In this document: piece by piece, positions 42,544 to 51,066 of the stretch | Layout of the letters: each line of letters opens with the position of its first letter | Numbering within the stretch: position 1 is the first letter of the stretch | Source of the DNA: UBA9715 sp045629845 | GTDB lineage: Bacteria; Actinomycetota; Coriobacteriia; Coriobacteriales; Eggerthellaceae | Assembly (NCBI GenBank): GCA_045629845.1 | Contig: JAZQRZ010000161.1 | Coordinates: 1-53,368 of the forward strand | Direction of reading: 5' to 3' | Length of the DNA: 53,368 nucleotides | Notes under the pieces: model-generated | What the model was told of the DNA's origin: nothing | Database searches by the model: none | What the model saw: only the letters and a program-made list of their open reading frames with translations | Made by a program: the position numbers and the translations under genes

Positions 42544-43203
42544 ATGGATACATCCGTAAAGCCCGCTCCGCCGCAAAGCAGTTCTATCGTCGTCGACGAC
42601 GACGGTGTCTATCACTGGGTGTACGAATTCAACTTGTTTACGAACCCGACCATCTTGCTTGTCATCATCAAGATATTCCTGGGAATCATTGCTGCACTCA
42701 TTGTGTTTGGAATAGTGCTCCTTGTTCCTGACCTTGTGCAAGGTTATGCCAGCGCCGAGGATGTGGCGGGTGTGTTCGTGAGTGGCGGCGCAATAGCTTT
42801 GCTGTTCATCGTGTTATCAATTATTGGCTATGTCATTTATGCATTCATGAATGGCGGGAAGTACTGTGTTGTATTCACAATGGACGACGAGGGCATCACC
42901 CACAAGCAGCTACCCAAGGAATTTAAGAAGGCGCAGGTTATCGGCGCTCTGAACGTGCTTGCTGGTTTGGCTTCAGGAAACTTGCCGCAGACAGGTATGG
43001 GCATACTAACAGCAACGCATGATGCAACTTCAAGCAACTTCGCTAGCGTGCGATCCGTGAAGGGGTCTCGTGCGCTGCGCGTGATAAAGGTGAACGAACC
43101 TCTGGCAAAAAACCAGGTGTACGTAGAGCCTGGGGACTACGATTTTGTGTTCGGCTACATCCGCGATCACTGCCCGAACGCGACGGTGACCAGCAAGAGG
43201 TGA
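42544..43203 (+). CDS. Membrane protein with two membrane segments, unknown function
   Basis: 219 residues. The N-terminal part (to about 35) is cytoplasmic and Pro/Ser-rich. Two membrane helices (about 38-62 and 80-105) are followed by a soluble domain (YCVVFTMDDEGITHKQLPKE, then VRSVKGSRALRVIKVNEPL) that resembles PH-like domains of small bacterial membrane proteins. ATG 42544 follows AGGGGG by 8 nt; TTG 42508 and ATG 42535 are less likely. It may be linked to the LRR gene upstream. Confidence 0.7.
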   Translation: MDTSVKPAPPQSSSIVVDDDGVYHWVYEFNLFTNPTILLVIIKIFLGIIAALIVFGIVLLVPDLVQGYASAEDVAGVFVSGGAIALLFIVLSIIGYVIYAFMNGGKYCVVFTMDDEGITHKQLPKEFKKAQVIGALNVLAGLASGNLPQTGMGILTATHDATSSNFASVRSVKGSRALRVIKVNEPLAKNQVYVEPGDYDFVFGYIRDHCPNATVTSKR

Positions 43204-43361
43204 AGTCGCAGAGCACTTGTTTATCTCAGGCTACAAGCAAACGCTTTCTGGCATTTTCGATTTGTTCCATTTCGCTGATAGTGGCAGTGATTCGTTTTTT
43301 GCTGCCAATTATTCTTATAGTTCATACCTTATTTCTTAGACATGACTCCAAGGTTTTGGAA

Positions 43362-43437
43362 TGTTCAAAACTGGTGTCAGGCTAAGAGTTAACCCTTTGC
43401 CTGTTCAAAAAATGCTTGCAAATGAAAGTTTTGAACA
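43362..43437. promoter_or_regulatory. Three TGTTCAAAA boxes upstream of the licB-like gene
   Basis: TGTTCAAAA occurs at 43362-43370 and 43402-43410, and inverted at 43429-43437. The last two form a perfect 9-bp dyad with an 18-nt centre; the first two are 40 bp apart, about four helix turns. This looks like an operator array. No gene is supported in 43204-43484. Confidence 0.5.
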
Positions 43438-43484
43438 CTATGCTGTTGCAGCTGAATGAATAAAGGTTGAAGGGGGAATTTCCA

Positions 43485-44474
43485 ATGAAATTTGGTCTTG
43501 GGGCGGCCATTACTTGGGCGTTCGATTCGGTGATCTTAAGCATTGCGCTTATGTCTACGTGCTTTTTTACGACCGAACAGGCAATCGCTCTGGCAGCGTT
43601 TACCAGCACATTCTTGCATGATGGTACGTCCGCATTACTCATGCTGGGCTATAACGGATTCCGTCATAAGCTCAAGAAGACGTGGGATTTGCTGCGTACA
43701 AAGACAGGCTTGCTTGTTGTAGTTGCTGCTGTCATCGGTGCGCCTTTGGGCATGTCAGGCTATGTGTTTGCCATCAATCAGATTGGTGCTGCTTACACGA
43801 CAGCCATCACAGCATTCTTCCCTGCTTATGGCGCTGTAATTGCTCATATCTTCTTGAAAGAGCGCATGAAGAGCTACCAGTGGCTGGGTTTGGCTGTGTG
43901 TCTTGTTGCTGTGGCTGCGCTTTCGTTTAACCCAGACGAAACCGTGACGGGCAACTGGTTCCTAGGCGTGTTAGGTTCTTTGGTTTGTGTAATCGGCTGG
44001 GGTACCGAAGCGTGCATCATTTCTTATGCACTCCGATTTGGCGAGGCCGACGACGAGTGCTGTCTGCAGATTCGCCAGACCACCTCGGCTGTCGTTTATA
44101 TGGTTCTCATTCTTCCGATTCTGGGTGGATGGGGCTGTGCGATTGATGCTATGTTCAGCGATGCGATGCCTATCATTATTCTGGCTGCGATTATCGGTAC
44201 GTCGTCTTACCTGTTCTATTACAAGGCAATTGACCGAATTGGTGCTGCTAAGTCCATGGCATTGAATATTTCGTATTCTGGATGGGCTATTCCCGTGTCG
44301 CTGGTGCTGTTAGGTTCGATTCCTACGCCGTTTGGCATCGCTTGCGCGCTTGTGATTATCGTCGGCGCCATTGTGGCCGCTACCGATGTCAAGGAACTGT
44401 TCGGTCATAATACCGAAGCAGCCGAGGTGAAGGTCGAGGCTAAGTCCGAGAAGAAAGCTAAGGTCGAGGCGTAA
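43485..44474 (+). CDS. licB: LicB-like DMT-family (EamA) transporter
   Basis: A 329-residue membrane protein with ten predicted segments in two EamA halves (GAAYTTAITAFFPAYGAVIAH in the first, GAAKSMALNISYSGWAIPVS in the second) and a Lys/Glu tail. It precedes a LicA-like choline kinase, which identifies it as a probable choline permease of the LicB type. The ATG at 43485 follows GAAGGGGGA. First gene of the surface-polymer cluster. Confidence 0.82.
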   Translation: MKFGLGAAITWAFDSVILSIALMSTCFFTTEQAIALAAFTSTFLHDGTSALLMLGYNGFRHKLKKTWDLLRTKTGLLVVVAAVIGAPLGMSGYVFAINQIGAAYTTAITAFFPAYGAVIAHIFLKERMKSYQWLGLAVCLVAVAALSFNPDETVTGNWFLGVLGSLVCVIGWGTEACIISYALRFGEADDECCLQIRQTTSAVVYMVLILPILGGWGCAIDAMFSDAMPIIILAAIIGTSSYLFYYKAIDRIGAAKSMALNISYSGWAIPVSLVLLGSIPTPFGIACALVIIVGAIVAATDVKELFGHNTEAAEVKVEAKSEKKAKVEA

Positions 44475-44501
44475 GCCAGCACATTTGAAAGGGAAAGCTT
44501 A

Positions 44502-45368
44502 ATGACGCTCGAAAACCAGGTAACCGAACTGCTTCTTGCTCAGGGCTTTTCGGCTCCAGATAAGCTTACGCGCCTTGGTGGCTTAACCAACTTCAGCTTC
44601 CGCGCACAATCAGCCGATTATGATTTAGTAGTTCGCTTTCCTGGCGAAGGAACCGAAGAACTTGTTGATCGCGCAGGCGAAAAGATTATCAACACCGAAG
44701 CAAGTCGCATCGGTGTTGATACCCCGCTTCACTACTTTGATGCGGAAACGGGTCGCAAGATTTCTGGATGGGTCCCGAACGCAGAAACGATGCATATTGA
44801 AACTGCAGCTAAGCCCGATAATCTTTCGGCGATGGGTCGCATCCTTGCGAAGCTTCATGCCGAGGCGAACGAAGTAGACGTAATCTTCGACCCTGTTGAA
44901 AAGGTTTTCGAATATGAACGTCTTATCTTTGCGGGCGGCGGAACGCTTTGGGAAGACTACGAACAGATTAAGCAGCGCGTGTTGGAAGTTGTCGAAAAAG
45001 TAGGCGACGCGAAACGCACGATGTGCCACTGTGACCCGCTCTGCGAAAACTTCGTTAAAGATGCCGAAACAGGGCGAATGTATCTGTTGGACTGGGAATA
45101 TTCTGGTATGTGTGATCCGCTTTGGGATGTAGCCGACGTAATAGTCGAGGCACATTACGATGAAGCTCAGCAGCTCGAGTTCGAACGCGCCTACTTCGGG
45201 CGCGATCCGCGCCCTGAAGAGGTCGAACGCATCATCGTAAACATGGTGCTTATCGATTTCCTCTGGAGCTTATGGGGCGAACAGCGTGCGTTGTACGACC
45301 CCGCGCTTGTGGGTTACGGCGACGAACGCTTTGCTCGTGCAAAGGTTAATCTTGAAAAGCTTGGTTAG
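44502..45368 (+). CDS. licA: LicA-like choline/ethanolamine kinase
   Basis: A 288-residue APH/choline-kinase fold protein. The Brenner-type catalytic motif is HCDPLCENF, and the metal-binding Asp is in LLDWEYSGMCDPLWDVADV, characteristic of LicA. It phosphorylates choline entering through the LicB-like transporter for transfer to surface glycans. AAAGGG precedes the ATG. A LicC-type cytidylyltransferase and a LicD-type transferase are not in the window. Confidence 0.87.
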   Translation: MTLENQVTELLLAQGFSAPDKLTRLGGLTNFSFRAQSADYDLVVRFPGEGTEELVDRAGEKIINTEASRIGVDTPLHYFDAETGRKISGWVPNAETMHIETAAKPDNLSAMGRILAKLHAEANEVDVIFDPVEKVFEYERLIFAGGGTLWEDYEQIKQRVLEVVEKVGDAKRTMCHCDPLCENFVKDAETGRMYLLDWEYSGMCDPLWDVADVIVEAHYDEAQQLEFERAYFGRDPRPEEVERIIVNMVLIDFLWSLWGEQRALYDPALVGYGDERFARAKVNLEKLG

Positions 45369-45393
45369 GGCTGTTTGTTTTCCTTGCGAACGA

Positions 45394-45422
45394 TTAATCT
45401 CTGCTACATGGTTTGATAGAAT
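45394..45422 (+). promoter_or_regulatory. Candidate promoter before the YidC-TagF fusion gene
   Basis: TTAATC (45394-45399), a 17-nt spacer and TAGAAT (45417-45422). The hairpin at 45426 lies directly after it, so use as a promoter is uncertain. Confidence 0.4.
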
Positions 45423-45425
45423 TAC

Positions 45426-45464
45426 GCCTGGTTTGCTAACGTTTTGCAAACCAGGCATTTTTAT
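45426..45464 (+). terminator. Terminator or 5' hairpin between licA and the fusion gene
   Basis: An 11-bp perfect stem (45426-45436 with 45446-45456) is followed by ATTTTTAT. It ends the lic transcript or, if the promoter just upstream is used, forms the 5' end of the next mRNA. Confidence 0.7.
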
Positions 45465-45485
45465 ACCATCAACAGCAAGGACACA

Positions 45486-47399
45486 ATGTTTTCAGCAGTA
45501 GCCGATGTATTACAACTTATTGTCGATCCGTGTTATGCCCTGACGGGCAATTGGTGGATCGCAATCGCCCTATTCACCATCATTACTAAGGTCATCCTTA
45601 TGCCGATGGCTCTTTGGGTGCAGTGGAACTCTATCAAGATGGTGCAGATTATGCCTGCGATTAATCGCCTGAAGGTTAAACACTTTGGCGATCGCGAGAC
45701 TATCAGCGAAAAACAAAACGAACTGAACAAGGAAAAGGGTTATCACCCTTTACTTTCGCTTATTCCACTGGCTATTCAGATCATCATCCTGTTCGGCTTG
45801 GTCGACGTCATTCATTCGATTACCGATTCAGGTACGCCTGGTACTGAATTCTTAGGGTTGGTTCCTATTGAAGATGGCGGACTGTCTTGGATTATGCCGA
45901 TTCTGGCTGGCTTGTCGGCTGTAGCCATGGGCTTTGCTCAAAACCGCATTAACCCGTTGCAGCGCGAACAATCTAGGGCTGAAAAGAATATGACCAACGG
46001 TCTGTCCATTGGCCTGTCTTTATTCTTGGGTATTTTTGTTGCTGCCGGCATGGCATTTTACTGGGTGTGTTCAAATTTAAGCGCTATTGCAGTTCAAGCA
46101 CTCTGCAATATCATCATTAAGCCTAAGAAGCATATCGACTACGAAGACTTAGCTGCCAGTCGCGTTGAACTTGACGAGCTTAATTCGCTCGAAGCTGACC
46201 GCAAGAAGAAGTGGTACCAGCGCGATCCGTTGGCTAAGCGCGAAAAGCTTGATTACAAGAAGTTCTTTACTGTGGTGGGTAAGCACATAGTGTTCTACTC
46301 CGAAGGATCGGGCTTCTATAAGTACTTCCGTGGCGCCATTGATTATCTGATGGCTAATTCCGACGTTATCGTGCACTATGTGACGAATGATCCTAACGAC
46401 CAAATCTTCGGTATAGCCGAAGAAAATCCGCGCATCCGTCCGTACTACATTGGCGAGAAGCGCGCCATTACGCTGATGATGAAGATGGATGCCGATGTCG
46501 TAGTAACCTCGCTTGGAGACTTGGACAATTTCTATATCAAGCGCTCGTATGTGCGCAAGGATATCGAATACATTTACGTGCCCCATCACATGACTTCGAT
46601 GCACCTGACCGCAACAAAGGGCGAATATGAAAACTACGACACCATCATGTGCGTAGGCCCGCACCAGGTTGTCGAAGACGAGCGTTTGGAAGAACTGCAC
46701 GGCACCAGGAAAAAGCGTCACGTCGAAGCAGGCTACGACCTGATAGATGAAGAAATTGCCGCTTACAAGAAGCTGGTTGAACAGGGTAAGGCAACCAATC
46801 AGAAGCCCACCGTGCTTATCGCTCCGTCGTGGCAGGAAAACAATATCTTGGATCTTTGCATCGATGATATGGTTGAAAGCATGCTTGGCCGTGGTTGGCG
46901 TATTATCGTGCGCCCTCATCCCGAATATACGAAACGCTATCGTCCGCGTTGGGAAGCATTACAAAATCGTTTTGAGCACATACCCGAAGATGAGTTGTAT
47001 TTCGAGCGTGACTTCTCGTCTAACGAAACCATCTTTACTTCTGACATTCTTATTACCGATTGGTCTAGTGTCTTTTGTGAGTTTGCATTCAGCACGCTTA
47101 AGCCTTGCATTTTTGTAGATACACCCATGAAGGAAGGCAACCCCTATTGGCGTGAAGTCGGTATCGAGCCAACGGACATCAGTCTACGCAATCAGGTGGG
47201 TGTTTCGTTTGCACCTGAGAAGGCTTCACAGATTGGTGAAACGATTGCAGATATGCTGGCTCATACGGCAGACTGGCATGATGAAATTGAACGCATCCGT
47301 TCAGAGTTCATCTTTAATCTGGGCCACGGCGCCGAGGTAACAGGCGAGTACTTGCTTTCTTCCATACTTGAGAAACAGGCTGCGAAAAAAGCGGAATAA
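45486..47399 (+). CDS. YidC/Oxa1 insertase domain fused to a TagF-like CDP-glycerol glycerophosphotransferase
   Basis: 637 residues in one uninterrupted frame. Residues about 1-215 form a YidC/Oxa1 domain: first core helix TIITKVILMPMALWVQ, in which Lys35 takes the place of the usual groove Arg, then a cytoplasmic helical hairpin (RLKVKHFGDRETISEKQNEL), a five-helix core, and the final YWVCSNLSAIAVQAL signature. Residues about 255-630 are a GT-B-like TagF domain: FYSEGSGFYKYFRG, IYVPHHMTSMHL, RPHPEYTKRY and ITDWSSVFCEFAFSTLKPCIFVD. ATG 45486 is preceded by AAGGA. It probably makes or extends a glycerol-phosphate polymer at the membrane. Confidence 0.88.
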   Translation: MFSAVADVLQLIVDPCYALTGNWWIAIALFTIITKVILMPMALWVQWNSIKMVQIMPAINRLKVKHFGDRETISEKQNELNKEKGYHPLLSLIPLAIQIIILFGLVDVIHSITDSGTPGTEFLGLVPIEDGGLSWIMPILAGLSAVAMGFAQNRINPLQREQSRAEKNMTNGLSIGLSLFLGIFVAAGMAFYWVCSNLSAIAVQALCNIIIKPKKHIDYEDLAASRVELDELNSLEADRKKKWYQRDPLAKREKLDYKKFFTVVGKHIVFYSEGSGFYKYFRGAIDYLMANSDVIVHYVTNDPNDQIFGIAEENPRIRPYYIGEKRAITLMMKMDADVVVTSLGDLDNFYIKRSYVRKDIEYIYVPHHMTSMHLTATKGEYENYDTIMCVGPHQVVEDERLEELHGTRKKRHVEAGYDLIDEEIAAYKKLVEQGKATNQKPTVLIAPSWQENNILDLCIDDMVESMLGRGWRIIVRPHPEYTKRYRPRWEALQNRFEHIPEDELYFERDFSSNETIFTSDILITDWSSVFCEFAFSTLKPCIFVDTPMKEGNPYWREVGIEPTDISLRNQVGVSFAPEKASQIGETIADMLAHTADWHDEIERIRSEFIFNLGHGAEVTGEYLLSSILEKQAAKKAE

Positions 47400-47453
47400 C
47401 ATAACGGTTTGCAGCTATACATTAAGCAGTAAATCGTTGAATTCGCACGGCTT

Positions 47454-47487
47454 AACGGAAGTGAATCGCAATTCACTTCCGTTTTAC
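47454..47487 (+). terminator. Terminator after the YidC-TagF gene
   Basis: A perfect 13-bp stem (47454-47466 with 47471-47483), a 4-nt loop and TTTT. Confidence 0.85.
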
Positions 47488-47504
47488 TATGCAAGACAGA
47501 GTGG

Positions 47505-48902
47505 TTAGAGCATGCGGAAGAAGTCGAATACCATTTCATCTGCGAAGTCGCTAAAGTCGTAGTAGTTGTCAACGCCTTCTGCGTTTACGAAATTCTCGAG
47601 CCATGCGACGTAATCAGCATCAATGTCGCAGTTGGTGAATACATCTGCAAGCTCATGGTAAAATTCAGCGTCGCCATAGGGTAATGTTACGGCTATGCCA
47701 GTCATACCTGTTTCGCCAGATGTGCTGTCGAAGTACACAATGGCGTCGGATAGGGCCTGCTCAAGAGCGGCTGTCTTTTCACTATTGGCGGAAGAAGCTG
47801 CAGCCATGATATCGGTGACGTAGTAGTCAGACATTGTGGTAAAGCTCCAGTCGTCAAAATCGCAGCTGTCGTGTCCGCCAGGGCGCACGGATTCACTGGA
47901 TTCAATAATAAAACCGTCGCGACCATGCTGAGTTACCTCCTGGCTGTAGTTTGTGCCAAGTAGGGTATTCTCGTTCTCGTAAGCGAAGTCAATCCAAGCT
48001 TCGTACAAAGCCGGTACGGCAGATTCGTCAACAAGTGCTAAGGTGGCGTCACCGCCGTTTTCAGTATCTTCTTCAGAAGTGTCAACCATGTCGCGCACGA
48101 TGGTCGTGCCTAAGTCTTCAGTATGTACAGTTGGGTTCTTTTCAAGTGTAGACATCCAGTTCTCGTAACTCCAGCCGATACCTGGTTCGAAATCTTCGGA
48201 GAGAATTGCGTAGTCGCAATAGGGGGCAAACACGTAGTACGTTTCAAGGCTCGACATAATGCAGCAATCCATACCAATGAAATCAAAGTGAACGTCTTTA
48301 TTGGCTTCCAGTGCATTGCGCATTTCATCTAGCGTAAGAGCTTCGTCTTCGTTTTGGAATTCATCTTGACCGAAACCATAAACGGGGCCCGCACCGTGAT
48401 CCCACATGATTAGCATGTAACGGTCGGCCGGATAGTTTTCAACACCCCAGCTGATAAAGTCGGCAAGCGTATCGGAGGATGTCGTATCAAGTTGGCCTAA
48501 GCTATCATCGACAAGTTCAAGCTGGCCTTGGTTTACGAGGTAGCGTTGCGTGTGGTCCGACGCTATTCCGTGTTCCTGCCATTCCTTTGTACCCAAGGTT
48601 TCGATGACAACGTTCACATTTTTTCCGATGCCTGAAGCAAGCATTTCGTTGATGTCTGCCGAAGCTGCTCCTCCCTCAGATTCCAGGTTTGATCCGTTCA
48701 GATAAATGAGCACCGTGGCCGCTTTGTGTTCACCTGTTGCTACCTGAGTTGCCTGTAGATTATTAAGCAACAGGTTCTCTTCAGCCAACGCTGCAGTCGG
48801 CGTGGCGAAGACCATGGCGAACATAAGAGCGATGGCCGTTACGAAAGAAGCTAGGCCTAACGCTAGGCGGTTCGTTGTCTTTTTTGATTGAGTGCTTAGC
48901 AT
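47505..48902 (-). CDS. Secreted clostripain-family (C11) cysteine peptidase
   Basis: A 465-residue protein. The Sec signal peptide is about residues 1-40, with a probable cut after ALA40. The C11 domain has the catalytic His in MWDHGAG (H169) and Cys in GMDCCIMSS (C214 by the D-x-C pattern), and a conserved LIYLNGSNLE start. It should cleave after basic residues outside the cell. A hairpin in its leader covers the ribosome site. Confidence 0.88.
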   Translation of the reverse strand: MLSTQSKKTTNRLALGLASFVTAIALMFAMVFATPTAALAEENLLLNNLQATQVATGEHKAATVLIYLNGSNLESEGGAASADINEMLASGIGKNVNVVIETLGTKEWQEHGIASDHTQRYLVNQGQLELVDDSLGQLDTTSSDTLADFISWGVENYPADRYMLIMWDHGAGPVYGFGQDEFQNEDEALTLDEMRNALEANKDVHFDFIGMDCCIMSSLETYYVFAPYCDYAILSEDFEPGIGWSYENWMSTLEKNPTVHTEDLGTTIVRDMVDTSEEDTENGGDATLALVDESAVPALYEAWIDFAYENENTLLGTNYSQEVTQHGRDGFIIESSESVRPGGHDSCDFDDWSFTTMSDYYVTDIMAAASSANSEKTAALEQALSDAIVYFDSTSGETGMTGIAVTLPYGDAEFYHELADVFTNCDIDADYVAWLENFVNAEGVDNYYDFSDFADEMVFDFFRML

Positions 48903-48909
48903 GGCTGTT

Positions 48910-48940
48910 CCTTACCTCGTCTTTTAGCTTTGAGGTAAGG
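48910..48940 (-). promoter_or_regulatory. Ribosome-site-sequestering hairpin upstream of the C11 protease
   Basis: On the minus strand CCTTACCTC pairs perfectly with GAGGTAAGG (48932-48940 with 48910-48918). The second arm contains the AAGG part of the ribosome site, 7 nt from the ATG. A second hairpin (GTTCGAA with TTCGAAC, 48957-48975) lies further upstream. Confidence 0.5.
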
Positions 48941-48986
48941 GTAGCTCGAAGCTCTTGTTCGAATCCCCCTTCGAACAGCAAGAAAA

Positions 48987-49004
48987 CTGTCAAGAAAGTG
49001 TCAA
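48987..49004 (+). promoter_or_regulatory. Pho-box-like direct repeat
   Basis: CTGTCAA, four bases, GTGTCAA: two 7-bp direct repeats with an 11-bp period, the spacing bound by PhoB/OmpR-type response regulators. On the minus strand it reads as two TTGACA hexamers. It lies in the divergent region between the C11 protease and the phospholipase-like gene. Confidence 0.4.
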
Positions 49005-49140
49005 AGCCTTAATCACCGTCAGGAGAAGTGAGCCATGCTTGTATTTAACTAGTGGCTTTCGCTCGCGGTCTCACTATCAGAATTAATTGCCTCGTTCGCT
49101 ATAATTATTTTGTCGTCACGCTATCAAGGACGGGAACGGC

Positions 49141-50148
49141 ATGCCGGGAATAGTTACGCACCACATGTTCGGAATTGATGTGCATAAAAGCCTTGCTAAG
49201 GTTATAGGCGACTCTGCGGCTGCTCGTGATGCTTTCCTTCTGGGTAATCAAGGTCCTGACCCGTTTTTCTATCTGATGGTAGCGCCGACAACGCATGAAT
49301 TTCGGCGTATCGGACAGATAATGCACAGGCAGAAGACAGTAGAGCTTCTTGCAAATATGCATCGCTACTTAATTAATGGCTGCAGCTGTTTAGAAGGTAA
49401 ACATGCTGCCGTGGCAAGAACAGATAATCATGATGATGCTTATGCGCAGGATGTGACTTCAGGCGAAGTTTGCAAGGCGTATGCACTGGGATTTCTTTGC
49501 CACTACCTGCTTGATTCTACCGTGCATCCGCTTGTGTTTGCGCAAGAGTACGCTATATGCAGCGCTGGGGTAGAGGGTCTTTCAGATGATTGGTCGCATC
49601 GTGTGGTGCACGCCACAATCGAAACATCGCTTGACGAATATGTTCTTACGACCAAGCTTGGTTCTACTGCAGCCACGCTTCCGCCTCATAAGATGGTACT
49701 CCCGTGTTCTGCTTCGGCGCTTTCAGAAATATCTCGACAGTATTCGAATGTGCTTCGGGAAACTTACAACATGAATGCGCCAGAAACAGTTTTCTACATA
49801 GCTGTTAGCCTTAACAGGTTTGCGCAACGGGCGCTCGATTCAAAGAGTGGCGGTTTGCGACAGCACTATGACTACTTAGGGTTTGCCGGAATGGCCTCGG
49901 CGTACGTGCAGGCGCTTTCACATCGTGCGAAGCTGCTACCTTACACTCCGTTTGCTAACAATGATCACACCCTTTGGAAAACCCCCTTTGCAACCAGTGG
50001 CTTCATAAGCGAAAGCTTTGACGAGCTTTATACGCGTGCCTATGCCCGTGCAATTGAAATTTTGCCTGAATATGTCAAGCCAACTTTCGGCTTGGATGCT
50101 TGCAAAACGCTTGTTGACAATGTCAATTTCCTTGGTCGTCGCGACTGA
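49141..50148 (+). CDS. Zinc-dependent phospholipase C-like protein
   Basis: 335 residues. The N-terminal THHMFG, GNQGPDPFFY and the HYLLDSTVHP segment match the zinc-dependent phospholipase C / S1-P1-like metal-site pattern (several His and Asp in helices). There is no signal peptide, so it may be cytoplasmic. The C-terminal third is helical. TATAAT at 49100-49105 may be part of its promoter. Substrate not known. Confidence 0.75.
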   Translation: MPGIVTHHMFGIDVHKSLAKVIGDSAAARDAFLLGNQGPDPFFYLMVAPTTHEFRRIGQIMHRQKTVELLANMHRYLINGCSCLEGKHAAVARTDNHDDAYAQDVTSGEVCKAYALGFLCHYLLDSTVHPLVFAQEYAICSAGVEGLSDDWSHRVVHATIETSLDEYVLTTKLGSTAATLPPHKMVLPCSASALSEISRQYSNVLRETYNMNAPETVFYIAVSLNRFAQRALDSKSGGLRQHYDYLGFAGMASAYVQALSHRAKLLPYTPFANNDHTLWKTPFATSGFISESFDELYTRAYARAIEILPEYVKPTFGLDACKTLVDNVNFLGRRD

Positions 50149-50340
50149 TTAATCGTGTATCATTTTTGCTGTCAGGAAGGAGATAAGCGGCTTCTTTGTT
50201 CCATTACTTATTCATCATGGCAAGTACTCTAAGCGCGTGCTGACAGTTGTTTCGACAGAGCCAATGATCGGCATGAACATTTTGTTATGAATCAGCCTTT
50301 CATTGTTCTGAAAAAAGGTGCAATTGAAAAGGGGGACATC

Positions 50341-50850
50341 ATGAAGAAGTATCTCGGTTTAATAATGGCGGCTATGTTATGTGTGTGCTGCTTAGGGCTT
50401 GCTGCCTGTGGCGGATCGGGTTCGGGAAGCGCAGCCTCATCAAGCGCTTCGGCAGCCAGCGCATCTGCCGCATCTGAAAGCGCATCAGCTTCAGCAGCTA
50501 GCGCATCTGCTGCAAGTTCTGCAGCCAGTACAAGTGCTTCGTCGGCGGCTTCTGAAGATGTTAGCCCCGAATTCAAAGCGTTTGCGGATAAGTATGTGGC
50601 TGTTTGCGACAAGATGGTAGCTGTTGTTGACAAGGCAAAGGCAGCTGGCAGTTACGAAGCTGTCGAGGAAGAATGGAAAGCGGTTTCGGCAGAGCTTTCA
50701 GAATTAAGCGGTGAGGCTCAGGAGTGGGCTACGAAGTACAGCAACGGCGAGCTGTCTGCTGCTGATAAGGGCTACTACAACAGGGTCTTGATGCCTGCAG
50801 CTAGTAAGTCAGCTAGTGCGGGCCTTGAGATGCTAGACCTTATTCAGTAG
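50341..50850 (+). CDS. Small lipoprotein with an Ala/Ser-rich linker
   Basis: 169 residues. The signal peptide ends in lipobox LAAC with Cys23 as anchor. A linker of about 45 residues of nearly pure Ala/Ser/Glu follows, then a helical domain of about 95 residues (PEFKAFADKYVAVCDKMVAVV onward). GGGGGA precedes ATG 50341; the in-frame ATG at 50287 lacks a ribosome site. Function unknown. The linker resembles that of ModA at 4715. Confidence 0.8.
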   Translation: MKKYLGLIMAAMLCVCCLGLAACGGSGSGSAASSSASAASASAASESASASAASASAASSAASTSASSAASEDVSPEFKAFADKYVAVCDKMVAVVDKAKAAGSYEAVEEEWKAVSAELSELSGEAQEWATKYSNGELSAADKGYYNRVLMPAASKSASAGLEMLDLIQ

Positions 50851-50873
50851 CAAGAGTAAAACGTAGATCTTTC

Positions 50874-51059
50874 ATAGGTGATGTGCGTGCCATTCCTCGA
50901 GCATTCAGTTGTGTTCTTGTATCTCGAGTGCCTCGTCACGTCCGACGTAACGTAGATGCCATGGCTCGGCTGGAATACTGTTTTGTCTTCACGACCCTCT
51001 GGGTAACGTATGATGAAGCCAGCGGGTACAAATGGTAATGCCTTGGTTGTACCTTCCAC
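50874..51059 (-). pseudogene. Frameshifted fragment of a VanY-type D-Ala-D-Ala carboxypeptidase
   Basis: From 51059 down the minus strand the first frame gives AGFIIRYPEGREDKT. Shifting frame by one base then gives IPAEPWHLRYVGRDEALEIQ, which is the conserved C-terminal end of VanY/LdcB-like carboxypeptidases (metal-binding His in PWH). A lost base near 50970 explains the break, and a TGA follows 23 codons later. The N-terminal two thirds are absent, replaced by the next gene's end. Confidence 0.75.
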
Positions 51060-51066
51060 AAATTAT

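Noticed and set aside
43200..43385. 61-codon hydrophobic frame after the small membrane protein
   Set aside because: Begins at a GTG overlapping the previous stop, without a clear ribosome site or family; probably chance in AT-rich DNA.
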